9,928 nt of DNA, from positions 1-9,928 of the forward strand of contig JAEWPB010000051.1 in the NCBI GenBank assembly GCA_023399465.1, read 5' to 3'. The DNA comes from Pseudomonadota bacterium. Lineage in GTDB: Bacteria > Pseudomonadota > Alphaproteobacteria > Rhizobiales > Rhizobiaceae. Every line of letters starts with the position of its first letter. Position 1 is the stretch's first letter. The notes below the pieces were generated by a model. It was given only the letters and a program-made list of their open reading frames with translations. It did not search any database and was not told the DNA's origin. Below are positions 1 through 6,121 of this stretch, one piece after another. Position numbers and translations under genes: made by a program.

Positions 1-244
1 GTGCGGGACCACGCGGGTCCCGGTGTGCTGTTGGGTATTATCTAGAAGTGCGGGGGTATTTATTCGCAGGCTTGTGAAACATCAATAGTAGATCTTGCTG
101 AACCCAAGGTTAACGTCGTCATTTTGGACGATGCGATATTTGTGCAACGCCATGATGAAGGCGCGCGGGTTTTTCAGGCAAGATCGCCACCGGCAGCCCG
201 GAAACTCGGCCGCCGGCGGGACGAATGGCTTGGGTCGCCGGGTG
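1..244. other. Non-coding left edge
   Basis: I find no supportable gene here. The stretch from about 30 to 150 is visibly richer in A and T than the rest of the window, as expected for an intergenic region. A hairpin with a 7-bp stem (bases 4-10 with 16-22, loop ACGCG) sits at the extreme left. It has no T-run on either side, so I do not call it a terminator. A 23-codon ATG frame on the minus strand (82-153) lacks a Shine-Dalgarno sequence and is not called. In frame 1 of the plus strand a stop falls at 43-45, so the tail of a gene entering from the left cannot be excluded. Confidence 0.5.
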
Positions 245-1225
245 TCAGGCGGCCCGGCCGGAATTGGTGTACTGGCCCTGCGGACGGTACTGCACGAGAT
301 AGGTCGGCAGGATCGACACGAGCAGCGTCGGAGCGATGCCGAGACCGTGCAGCGTGCGGCCTTCCGCCTCTGCCTCGGGCGAGACGACGTTGTCACGGCG
401 AAGCAGTTTGACCTGGTCCTTGGTGATCGGCGGGGTGACGAGCGGGATCAGCGACATCAGGCTGCCAAGCATCGAGGCGATGCCAAAGGGCAGCGAGACC
501 AGCAGCCGCTTGCGGTCGATGACCTTCAGCATGATCTCGATGCATTCGCGGAAGCTCAGCACGTTCTGGCCGCCAAGTTCGTAGATCTTTCCGGCTGCGA
601 TGCTGCCGTCGACCGCGCGGGCAGCGACTTCGGCCACGTCGCCGACGAACACCGGCTGGAACCGCGTCTTGCCGCCGCCGACGAGCGGCAGGATCGGCGA
701 CAGGCGGGCCATGTCGGCGAACTTGTTGAAGAAGCTGTCCTCCGGCCCGAAGATGATCGACGGGCGCAGGATCGTGGTATCGGGCTTGATGGCGAGGATC
801 GCGTTCTCTGCGCGGCCCTTGGTGCGGGCATAGGCGGATGCGGAATTGGCATCGGCGCCGATGGCCGAGATGTGGGTCAGCGTCGCGCCGGCATCGCGGG
901 CAGCTTCAGCAATGGCGCGGGCGCCGAATTCCTGCACCGCGTCGAAGGTGTTGCGGCCGCTCGGCGCCAGAATGCCGACGCAGTTGACGACATGCGACGC
1001 GCCTTCGACGGCGCTGTCGATCGACTTGCGGTAGCGCACGTTGGCCTGGATGAACGAGATCTGACCGACCGTGCCGATCGGCTGCAGGAAGCCGGCGAGA
1101 TCGGGACGGCGTACCGCCACGCGGATCCGGTATCCGCGCTTGGCAAGAGCACGCACGACATGCCTGCCCACGAAACCCGAACCTCCGAATACGGTGACGA
1201 GCGGTGGAAGGTTGGCGAGGGTCAT
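245..1225 (-). CDS. NDUFA9-like atypical SDR (NAD(P)-binding) protein
   Basis: This 326-residue protein is an extended/atypical short-chain dehydrogenase of the kind annotated as 'complex I NDUFA9 subunit family'. A Rossmann dinucleotide loop GGSGFVG lies at residues 14-20, right after the first beta strand. S120 and the YARTK motif (Y132, K136) occupy the places of the SDR catalytic residues. The segment ILRPSIIFGPED (about 152-163) is typical of the NAD-dependent epimerase/NmrA-like group. No signal peptide or clear membrane helix is seen, apart from a moderately hydrophobic stretch near 250-265. In mitochondria NDUFA9 binds NADPH on complex I. Bacterial relatives are encoded away from the nuo operon, as here, and their substrate is unknown. 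The start is firm: AAGGAG lies six bases ahead of the ATG. It is the last of five minus-strand genes, 115 bases after the DUF1330 gene. The family call is sure, the function is not. Confidence 0.88.
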   Translation of the reverse strand: MTLANLPPLVTVFGGSGFVGRHVVRALAKRGYRIRVAVRRPDLAGFLQPIGTVGQISFIQANVRYRKSIDSAVEGASHVVNCVGILAPSGRNTFDAVQEFGARAIAEAARDAGATLTHISAIGADANSASAYARTKGRAENAILAIKPDTTILRPSIIFGPEDSFFNKFADMARLSPILPLVGGGKTRFQPVFVGDVAEVAARAVDGSIAAGKIYELGGQNVLSFRECIEIMLKVIDRKRLLVSLPFGIASMLGSLMSLIPLVTPPITKDQVKLLRRDNVVSPEAEAEGRTLHGLGIAPTLLVSILPTYLVQYRPQGQYTNSGRAA

Positions 1226-1340
1226 GATGCGCTCCTTGCTGAAAGGACGGTTGCGTGGCGGTATTTGCCGGTGTCTTAGCCGAATTGCGACGCAAGGTGA
1301 AGTGTCATCGATGCCGCAAATTCAGGGCTTTTGCCGATTG

Positions 1341-1628
1341 TCAGATCCCGTCGACCAGGACCATTTCGGCATCGGCGGCTTCCTGTCGGATCTTGGCGGC
1401 GATCTGGTACTCCGGCGAGTAGTAGCAATCCCGGGCAGCTTCCATCGACGGGAATTCGATGACCACGTTGCGGGCGCGGGCCGTGCCCTCGAGTTCGACA
1501 AACTCGCCGCCGCGCGCAAGGAACTTCGCGCCGTACTTCTCGAATGCCGGCTTTGCAGCGGCCACATAATCCTTGTAGCGTTCGGGGTCGCGTACGTCGA
1601 CGCGCGCGATCCAGTAACCCTTTGCCAT
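1341..1628 (-). CDS. DUF1330 family small protein
   Basis: This 95-residue protein matches the DUF1330 family in length and pattern. It opens with MAKGYWIARVDV, continues with DPERYKDYVAAAKPAFEKYG (13-32), then GGEFVELEG (40-48) and the strand NVVIEFPS (54-61). It closes with YYSPEYQIAAKIRQ (69-82) and AEMVLVDGI. Members adopt a small dimeric alpha/beta-barrel fold, usually cytoplasmic, and no reaction is established for most of them. The reading frame stays open 30 codons further upstream, but the strong AAGGAGGAG sequence eight bases ahead of this ATG fixes the start, and the family begins here. It lies between pyrF and the NDUFA9-like gene with spacers over 100 bases on each side, so co-transcription is possible but unproven. 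Nothing links it to pyrimidine synthesis other than position. Confidence 0.88.
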   Translation of the reverse strand: MAKGYWIARVDVRDPERYKDYVAAAKPAFEKYGAKFLARGGEFVELEGTARARNVVIEFPSMEAARDCYYSPEYQIAAKIRQEAADAEMVLVDGI

Positions 1629-1636
1629 CGTCCATT

Positions 1637-1645
1637 CTCCTCCTT
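1637..1645 (-). promoter_or_regulatory. Strong ribosome binding site of the DUF1330 gene
   Basis: Read on the minus strand, AAGGAGGAG ends eight bases before the ATG at 1628. It is close to a full anti-16S match and decides between this start and an in-frame ATG 30 codons upstream, which would put the binding site inside the coding region. Confidence 0.8.
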
Positions 1646-1693
1646 GGCTGCCTGCCGGCCGTTGGTGCCGGGCAGAATCATCGGATGTCACGT

Positions 1694-1727
1694 TCATGCA
1701 TGATTTCGGCCGGTGCAAGCCCGGCCG
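1694..1727 (-). other. Palindrome and hairpin between pyrF and DUF1330
   Basis: Two inverted repeats lie side by side in this 124-base spacer. TCATGCATGA is a perfect 10-bp palindrome (1694-1703). GGCCGG (1708-1713) pairs with CCGGCC (1721-1726) around a 7-base loop, with one more C-G pair outside. The hairpin follows the pyrF stop, but no T-run follows it on the minus strand, so it may be an RNA-end stabiliser or a weak terminator. No convincing promoter for the DUF1330 gene was seen. Confidence 0.3.
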
Positions 1728-1752
1728 GCAAACGAAGTGCGCTGGCGGCGGT

Positions 1753-2445
1753 TCAGAGTGCTGCCGTCATCTCGTCGAGAATGGCGCGGGCGGCGGCCCT
1801 GGGGTCCTGTGCCTTGACGATCGGGCGGGCGACGACCAGGTGGCTCGATCCCGCGCGGATCGCTTCGGCCGGTGTCATCACCCGCTTCTGGTCGCCCTTT
1901 TCGCTACCGGCAGGGCGAATGCCGGGCGTGACGATCGCCATGTCAGGGCCGAGGATGGCACGAACGGCAGCGGATTCCTCCGCCGAGCAGACGATGCCGC
2001 CCATGCCGGCGGCGCGGGCCTGCGCCGCCCGCTTCAGCACGAGGTCGCGCGGGTCGATGTCGTAGCCGGCCTCGACGAGGTCGGCCTTGTCCATCGAGGT
2101 CAGCACGGTCACGCCGAGCAGGCAGAGGTCCGATCCCTTCGCCGCTTCCACTGCCGCGCGCATGGCTTTCGGATAAGCGTGCAGTGTCAGCATCGACATG
2201 CCCATCTTGGCAATGTTCTCGACGCCCGATGCAACGGTGTTGTCGATGTCGAGCAGCTTCATGTCGAGGAAGATCTTCTTGCCGCTTTGGGCAAGCTCGC
2301 GAGCGAACTCCAGCCCGCCGGCAAAGACCAGCTGGTAGCCGATCTTGTAGAACAGGACGTCGTCACCGAGTGTCGAAACGATCCGCTCGGCCTCGCCAAG
2401 GGTCGGAACATCGAGGCCAACGATCAGGCGGTCGCGTGCTGTCAT
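1753..2445 (-). CDS. pyrF: Orotidine 5'-phosphate decarboxylase
   Basis: PyrF decarboxylates orotidine 5'-monophosphate to UMP, the last step of de novo pyrimidine synthesis, in the cytoplasm as a TIM-barrel dimer. The 230 residues fit the short bacterial class. The family landmarks are all present in order: LDVP (11-14), YKIG (33-36), the catalytic signature D61-M-K63-L-L-D66 followed by NT, VTPGIRP (172-178), DQKRV (185-189) and VVARPIV (204-210). The last is usually V-x-G-R-P-I, so a Gly to Ala change sits beside the phosphate-binding arginine. I believe this occurs in other rhizobia. Two ATGs four codons apart are possible starts. I chose the downstream one because AGGGGA precedes it and the family begins at MTARDRLIVGLD. 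It follows pmtA after 107 bases. Confidence 0.96.
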   Translation of the reverse strand: MTARDRLIVGLDVPTLGEAERIVSTLGDDVLFYKIGYQLVFAGGLEFARELAQSGKKIFLDMKLLDIDNTVASGVENIAKMGMSMLTLHAYPKAMRAAVEAAKGSDLCLLGVTVLTSMDKADLVEAGYDIDPRDLVLKRAAQARAAGMGGIVCSAEESAAVRAILGPDMAIVTPGIRPAGSEKGDQKRVMTPAEAIRAGSSHLVVARPIVKAQDPRAAARAILDEMTAAL

Positions 2446-2552
2446 ATTTCGTGTCATCCCCTGGCAGAATTCGGTTGCTGTCCCCTCGCATGAGACGGCG
2501 CGGTCCGCAAGGCCGAAACCACAAAGATCGCAGCGCCGGCCCCTTGGCGGCC

Positions 2553-3146
2553 TCAGCCGCGCCGGTAGACCCAGAGCTGTGCCGGGGGGATGTTCCGGAC
2601 GACAAAGTCGAAGTGCTGGATGTGGTAGCGCTCGGGACGGGCGACGATCGGCGAGACGGGCCCATAGGAGATCTGCACTACCGGACGGCCCGGGGCCATG
2701 CGGTCGAGAAGGCTTTCGAGCAGGTCGATGCGCGCCTGCATCGGGAAATTGAGAAGCGGGATGCCGGAGATGACAGCGTCGAATTGCTGGTCCTTCAGTT
2801 CCCCGAGCGTCCTGTCGAGATCGAAGGCGTCGCCGTTGATAAAGCGGACATCCGGATAGTGTTGCGTCAGGTGCTCGTAGAAGTCGCTGGAATACTCGAT
2901 CGCGACCAGATCCTTCGCCGGCACGCCGCGCTGGAGGATTGCCTTGGTGATGACGCCGGTTCCCGGCCCGAGTTCGAGGACCGGCAGGCCAGAGCGCGGA
3001 TTGATCAGGCTCGCCATGCGGCGCGCGGTGTATGCCGAGGTCGGAAGGATCGCTCCCACGCGTTTCGGTCCATCGATCCACCCCTTGAAGAAGCGGATCT
3101 CCTCATCGAACTTCTTGCCGAACCGCTCCTTGAGCCGCATTGCCAT
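2553..3146 (-). CDS. pmtA: Phospholipid N-methyltransferase PmtA
   Basis: PmtA methylates phosphatidylethanolamine three times with S-adenosylmethionine to make phosphatidylcholine at the inner face of the cytoplasmic membrane. The 197-residue length matches the Sinorhizobium/Agrobacterium type. SAM motif I is VLELGPGTG (56-64), the acidic ribose-binding residue is E84 in VAIEYS, motif II is NGDAFDL (104-110), and SGIPLLNFP (127-135) is characteristic of this family rather than of generic class I methyltransferases. The first 24 residues form a positively charged amphipathic helix (MAMRLKERFGKKFDEEIRFF), the element known in the Agrobacterium enzyme to bind anionic membranes. AAGGGG lies eight bases before the ATG. 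A second in-frame ATG two codons later is less well placed. dnaN ends 218 bases upstream with a terminator between, so pmtA needs its own promoter. Confidence 0.94.
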   Translation of the reverse strand: MAMRLKERFGKKFDEEIRFFKGWIDGPKRVGAILPTSAYTARRMASLINPRSGLPVLELGPGTGVITKAILQRGVPAKDLVAIEYSSDFYEHLTQHYPDVRFINGDAFDLDRTLGELKDQQFDAVISGIPLLNFPMQARIDLLESLLDRMAPGRPVVQISYGPVSPIVARPERYHIQHFDFVVRNIPPAQLWVYRRG

Positions 3147-3196
3147 CGTACATTCCCCTTAATGATTAAACGATGCCACTTTCTGTCTATGGCTCC

Positions 3197-3227
3197 ATTA
3201 TGTGGGAGCGAAATGCCGCAAAAACAA
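3197..3227 (-). promoter_or_regulatory. Candidate pmtA promoter
   Basis: On the minus strand CATAAT (5 of 6 to the -10 consensus) lies at 3202-3197 and TTGTTT at 3227-3222, with a long 19-base spacer. The -10 sits inside an inverted repeat, GCTCC (3192-3196) and GGAGC (3205-3209). It lies between the dnaN terminator and the pmtA start, where a pmtA promoter is required. The -35 is weak and the spacing poor. Confidence 0.35.
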
Positions 3228-3249
3228 GACGAAATGTCGCTTATGGAAA

Positions 3250-3259
3250 ATTGATCAAT
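3250..3259. other. 10-bp palindrome ATTGATCAAT
   Basis: A perfect 10-bp palindrome in an A+T-rich stretch between the dnaN terminator and pmtA, about 100 bases ahead of the pmtA start. It could be an operator, but short AT-rich palindromes also arise by chance. Confidence 0.25.
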
Positions 3260-3288
3260 GATAAGAGTGGGATCGCTCGGACGGAACG

Positions 3289-3333
3289 AAAACGGGGACC
3301 GCCTCGCCCGAAAAAGGCGGAGGCGATCCCCGT
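3289..3333 (-). terminator. Intrinsic terminator of dnaN
   Basis: On the minus strand the sequence 31 bases past the dnaN stop folds into a long hairpin. ACGGGGA pairs with TCCCCGT at the base, one mismatch follows, then CGCCT pairs with AGGCG and GCC with GGC next to a small C-rich bulge. The T-rich tail TTTTCGTT follows at once. On the plus strand no T-run follows, so it works in the dnaN direction only. It should separate dnaN from pmtA. Confidence 0.85.
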
Positions 3334-3364
3334 CAAAGGGTGCAGTAATTGAAAAGGATGCGGA

Positions 3365-4483
3365 CTAGACGCGCATCGGCATCAGCACGTAGAGGGCATC
3401 ATCGCTGGTGGTGTCGCGGATCAGCGTCGGCGAGCCGGCGTCGGCGAGCATGAAGATCGCGTCGCCGGTGGAAAGCTGGGCGGTGATGTCGAGCAGGTAC
3501 TTGGCGTTGAAGCCGATCTCCAGCGGCTCGTTGTCGTAGCCGACGGGGAGTTCGTCCGTGGCGCTGCCCGAATCCGGGTTATTGACCGTCAGCAGCAACT
3601 GGCCGTCGTTGAGCGACAGCTTCACCGCGCGGCCACGCTCCGACGAGATCGTCGAAACGCGGTCGACCGCCTGCGCGAAAGTCTGGCAATCAACCCGCAT
3701 TTCCTTGTCGTTGTTGGCCGGGATCACGCGCTGGTAGTCGGGGAAGGTGCCGTCGATAAGCTTCGACGTGATGACGATCGAGCCGATGGTCAGGCGGATC
3801 TTGGCGTCCGACACCTCGACGGTTACCAGCGTATCCGGGCTGTCGACGAGCTTCTGCAACTCGCCCACCGTCTTGCGCGGGATGATGATGCCGGGCATGC
3901 CTTCCGAGCCGGAAGGAGCCTCCACGTCGGCACGCGCCAGGCGGTGGCCGTCGGTTGCGACCGCGCGCAGCTTCAGGTCGCCGCCGCTTTCGATGGTGTG
4001 GAAGAAGATACCGTTCAGGTAGTAGCGGGTTTCCTCGGTGGAGATCGCGAACTGCGTCCGGTCGATCAGCATCTTGAGATCCGCGGCCTTCAGGCGGAAG
4101 GTGTGGCTGAAGCTGCCCGCGGTCAGGTCGGGGAAGTCCGATTGCGGCAGGCACTGCAGCGAGAACTTGGAGCGGCCGGAGGTCACCGACATCGACGAGC
4201 CGTCGGGATTGGTCGCGAGCATGACCTCCGAGCCGTCGGACAGCTTGCGGACGATGTCGTAGAGGAGATGCGCCGGAACGGTGGTCGCGCCGGCCTGTTC
4301 GATGTTGGCCGGCGTTGCCTCGGTGATTTCGAGATCGAGGTCGGTCGCCTTCATCTCGAGGCTGGTGCCGTCGGCCCGCAGCAGGACGTTGGAAAGGATC
4401 GGGATCGTGTTGCGCCGTTCGACCACGCGGTGAACGTGGTTCAGCGATTTCAGGAGATTGGACCGCTCAATAGTAATACGCAT
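3365..4483 (-). CDS. dnaN: DNA polymerase III beta subunit (sliding clamp)
   Basis: DnaN is the ring-shaped dimeric clamp that tethers DNA polymerase III and other repair and replication proteins to DNA. The 372 residues hold three clamp domains (about 1-120, 128-250 and 252-372). Visible family motifs are RRNTIPILSNV (23-33), ATDLDLEI (46-53), TRYYLNGIF (152-160), VATDGHRLA (175-183), IDGTFPDYQRVIP (243-255), the FNAKYLLDI segment (325-333), and the C-terminal YVLMPMRV that contributes to the partner-binding pocket. Length and motifs are complete. The ATG at 4483 gives the usual MRITIERSNLL opening. The Shine-Dalgarno sequence is weak (GAGAGCGG region), and a stem-loop lies just upstream. 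dnaN is not beside dnaA or recF here. It is followed by its own terminator and pmtA, and it diverges from rsmI. Confidence 0.98.
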   Translation of the reverse strand: MRITIERSNLLKSLNHVHRVVERRNTIPILSNVLLRADGTSLEMKATDLDLEITEATPANIEQAGATTVPAHLLYDIVRKLSDGSEVMLATNPDGSSMSVTSGRSKFSLQCLPQSDFPDLTAGSFSHTFRLKAADLKMLIDRTQFAISTEETRYYLNGIFFHTIESGGDLKLRAVATDGHRLARADVEAPSGSEGMPGIIIPRKTVGELQKLVDSPDTLVTVEVSDAKIRLTIGSIVITSKLIDGTFPDYQRVIPANNDKEMRVDCQTFAQAVDRVSTISSERGRAVKLSLNDGQLLLTVNNPDSGSATDELPVGYDNEPLEIGFNAKYLLDITAQLSTGDAIFMLADAGSPTLIRDTTSDDALYVLMPMRV

Positions 4484-4506
4484 GGGACACTACCGCTCTC
4501 GAACGT

Positions 4507-4533
4507 TGCCGGTTTCCCGCAAACGGGTCGGCA
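4507..4533 (-). other. Stem-loop in the dnaN leader
   Basis: In the minus-strand RNA TGCCG pairs with CGGCA (5 bp) and, after a lopsided 1-by-4 internal loop, CCCG pairs with CGGG around a TTTG loop. The structure ends 23 bases before the dnaN ATG, directly ahead of a poor Shine-Dalgarno sequence. It could tune dnaN translation. The stem is short and the role is inference. Confidence 0.3.
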
Positions 4534-4592
4534 GTATTTCGCTTTCCGGCCCTGGACCGGCTGATGTGGACGGGCAAAATGGCAGATTTCGG

Positions 4593-4607
4593 CCTTGCAA
4601 TGCAAGG
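4593..4607. promoter_or_regulatory. Inverted repeat CCTTGCA-A-TGCAAGG (candidate operator)
   Basis: A perfect 7-1-7 inverted repeat lies in the spacer between the divergent dnaN and rsmI genes, about 110 bases ahead of dnaN and 135 ahead of rsmI. This is the shape of a dimeric regulator site. I do not recognise it as a named box. Confidence 0.4.
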
Positions 4608-4648
4608 GGTCTGGCTCGCGTGGTTTGCCAAAACGCTGCTTTAGGTAA

Positions 4649-4665
4649 CTATCCACAAAGGAATC
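4649..4665. promoter_or_regulatory. Near-consensus DnaA box next to a GANTC site
   Basis: CTATCCACA (4649-4657) differs from the DnaA box TTATCCACA only at the first base. Three bases on, GAATC (4661-4665) is a target for the CcrM adenine methylase of alphaproteobacteria. Both lie in the spacer between dnaN and rsmI, a plausible place for cell-cycle control of the clamp gene. A single one-mismatch 9-mer is weak evidence by itself. Confidence 0.35.
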
Positions 4666-4690
4666 ACAGGATTTGCGACCCTTGCCCGCC

Positions 4691-4705
4691 GGGCGTTGCT
4701 CGCCC
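4691..4705 (+). other. Small hairpin in the rsmI leader
   Basis: GGGCG pairs with CGCCC around the loop TTGCT, 36 bases ahead of the rsmI GTG. No T-run follows. It is a short GC stem that may be incidental. Its presence upstream of the chosen GTG suits a leader rather than coding sequence. Confidence 0.25.
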
Positions 4706-4741
4706 ATAAAGGCGAAACAGCAGTGGAAGGCAGAGTATCCC

Positions 4742-5659
4742 GTGACCAGTGAACATGACCAGAGTACTGATGGCGCCCGCAGCTACCGCGTCGGCAACGT
4801 GGCGATCCCCGCCCGGCCGCTGGAGCCGGCGCTCTATCTGGTGGCGACCCCGATCGGCAATCTCGGCGATATCACGCTGCGGGCGCTCGAAACCCTGGCG
4901 GGGGCGGACGTGCTTGCCTGCGAGGATACCAGGGTCACCCGCGTGCTGCTCGAGCGCTACGGCATCCGCGGACGCCCCTATGCCTATCATGAGTACAACG
5001 CCAACGAAGTCGGCCCGAGGCTGATCCAGGCACTCGACGAGGGCAAGTCGGTGGCACTGGTCTCCGATGCGGGAACACCTCTGGTTTCCGATCCCGGTTA
5101 TCGCCTGGGGCAACTGGCGATCGACGCCGGGCATCGCGTCGTGCCGATCCCGGGAGCGTCGGCGCCGTTGGCAGCGCTTGTCGGCTCCGGCCTTCCGAAC
5201 GACGCGTTCCTGTTTGCCGGCTTTCTGCCGACCAAGGACAAGGCCCGGCGTGATCGGTTGGCGGAACTCGCCGGCATCCCGGCGACGCTGATCTTCTTTG
5301 AATCGCCGCACCGGATCGGTGCGACCCTGATTGCAGCCGCCGAGGTACTGGGCGGCGGGCGACAGGCCTCGGTTTGCCGTGAACTAACCAAAACGTTCGA
5401 GGAGTTTCGCCGCGACACTCTCGGCGCGCTCGCGGAAGAATACCGCGACAGGACGGTCAAGGGCGAAATCGTGCTGGTCGTCGGTCCGCCATCGGCGCCG
5501 GAAGCGCCGAGCGGCGAAGATGTCGACGGCCTGCTCCTGAAACTGGCGGCAGATCTGCCGGTGGCGAAGGCGGCCGGCGAAGCGGCGAAGATCACCGGTC
5601 TGGCGCGCAAGGACCTCTATCAGCGGCTTCTCGAACTCAAGGGGCAGGATGGGCGCTGA
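4742..5659 (+). CDS. rsmI: 16S rRNA (cytidine-1402) 2'-O-methyltransferase
   Basis: RsmI uses S-adenosylmethionine to methylate the ribose of C1402 in 16S rRNA, at the ribosomal P site. The 305-residue protein carries the family pattern in order: YLVATPIGNLGDIT (32-45), ACEDTR (59-64), SDAGTPLVSDPG (108-119), PGAS (137-140), FFESPHR (185-191) and CRELTKTFEE (212-221). A C-terminal helical region (about 255-305) holds the usual KAAGEAAKITGLARKDLYQ stretch. I chose the GTG at 4742. GGAAGG lies upstream of it, the resulting MTSEHDQ tail resembles rhizobial homologues, and the frame's earlier TTG would add 23 unrelated residues. About 30 residues precede the conserved core, slightly more than in E. 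coli. Its end overlaps yraN by 11 bases, so the two are surely co-transcribed. Confidence 0.95.
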   Translation: MTSEHDQSTDGARSYRVGNVAIPARPLEPALYLVATPIGNLGDITLRALETLAGADVLACEDTRVTRVLLERYGIRGRPYAYHEYNANEVGPRLIQALDEGKSVALVSDAGTPLVSDPGYRLGQLAIDAGHRVVPIPGASAPLAALVGSGLPNDAFLFAGFLPTKDKARRDRLAELAGIPATLIFFESPHRIGATLIAAAEVLGGGRQASVCRELTKTFEEFRRDTLGALAEEYRDRTVKGEIVLVVGPPSAPEAPSGEDVDGLLLKLAADLPVAKAAGEAAKITGLARKDLYQRLLELKGQDGR

Positions 5660-6017
5660 GCGCAACAGCGACGGGCGACGCAGGGCGGAGCGCCGCGGGC
5701 GTTTCTCCGAATACGTCGCCGCCCTGTATCTGCTGCTCAAGGGCTATCGCATCGTCGCCCTTCGCCATCGCACCCGGCTCGGCGAGATCGACATCATCGC
5801 CCGCAAGCGCGATCTAGTCATTTTCGTCGAGGTCAAGGCGCGCCGCGACGAACGCGCGGCGGTCGATGCCGTCGGCCATGCAGCGCAAAGGCGGATCCGC
5901 GCCGCCAGCGACCTCTGGCTGGCAAGACAGGACCAGTACGCGAGGTTGTCGCAGCGCTACGATATCGTTGCCGTTCGCCCCGGCCGGCTGCCACGTCATT
6001 TTCAGGACGCATTCTGA
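5649..6017 (+). CDS. yraN: UPF0102 family protein, YraN type
   Basis: This 122-residue protein belongs to the UPF0102/YraN family, predicted Holliday-junction-resolvase-like nucleases with a PD-(D/E)XK fold. No activity is firmly established for it. The conserved core is present: E21 in the first helix, GEIDIIAR (45-52) with D48, and VIFVEVKAR (57-65) supplying E61 and K63. RYDIVAV (103-109) is the final strand. The first 18 residues are very basic (eight Arg), as is common in rhizobial members. The gene starts inside the end of rsmI, with AAGGGG four bases before its ATG, so translation is probably coupled. rsmI and yraN are neighbours in many proteobacteria. Confidence 0.93.
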   Translation: MGAERNSDGRRRAERRGRFSEYVAALYLLLKGYRIVALRHRTRLGEIDIIARKRDLVIFVEVKARRDERAAVDAVGHAAQRRIRAASDLWLARQDQYARLSQRYDIVAVRPGRLPRHFQDAF

Positions 6018-6044
6018 GGCGATCCTTTCGATGAAAACGACGTA

Positions 6045-6062
6045 TCGCTAAAATTTTAGCGA
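6045..6062. promoter_or_regulatory. 18-bp perfect palindrome TCGCTAAAATTTTAGCGA
   Basis: Every base of this 18-mer matches its reverse complement. It sits 27 bases after the yraN stop and 71 bases before the cupin ATG, in an otherwise GC-rich setting. Its centre AAAATTTT is unusual for the window. As RNA it would be a hairpin with no T-tail, so I favour a protein-binding operator over a terminator. I do not recognise it as an Irr, RirA, Zur or NrdR box. Confidence 0.5.
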
Positions 6063-6080
6063 CAGCCTGAACGCGGCTGT
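6062..6080 (+). other. Hairpin abutting the 18-bp palindrome
   Basis: ACAGCC (6062-6067) pairs with GGCTGT (6075-6080) around a 7-base loop, beginning on the last base of the palindrome. A short T-pair and then GC-rich sequence follow. Together the two could end the rsmI-yraN transcript, but neither has a proper T-run. Confidence 0.3.
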
Positions 6081-6121
6081 TACGGCTGCGACCTAATGTT
6101 CCCGCAAAATCCGGATTGCGG

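Noticed and set aside
82..153. 23-codon minus-strand mini-gene in the left spacer
   Set aside because: It has no Shine-Dalgarno sequence and no recognisable product. Short open frames are expected by chance.
95..1279. Long plus-strand open frame opposite the NDUFA9-like gene
   Set aside because: It is antisense to a gene with clear SDR motifs and a strong ribosome binding site. Its translation is low-complexity Arg/Asp/Ala sequence typical of the complementary strand of GC-rich genes.
2446..3081. Upstream in-frame extension of pyrF
   Set aside because: The frame stays open through pmtA in another phase, but PyrF homologues begin at MTARDRLIVGLD and a Shine-Dalgarno sequence lies just before it.
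2184..3254. 356-codon plus-strand open frame
   Set aside because: It is antisense to pyrF and pmtA, crosses their spacer, and shows no domain.
3944..4564. 206-codon plus-strand open frame opposite dnaN
   Set aside because: It is antisense to the intact sliding clamp gene and has no independent support.
4673..4741. TTG start giving rsmI 23 extra residues
   Set aside because: The extra residues show no similarity to the family, and the region holds a hairpin and GGAAGG suited to the GTG at 4742.
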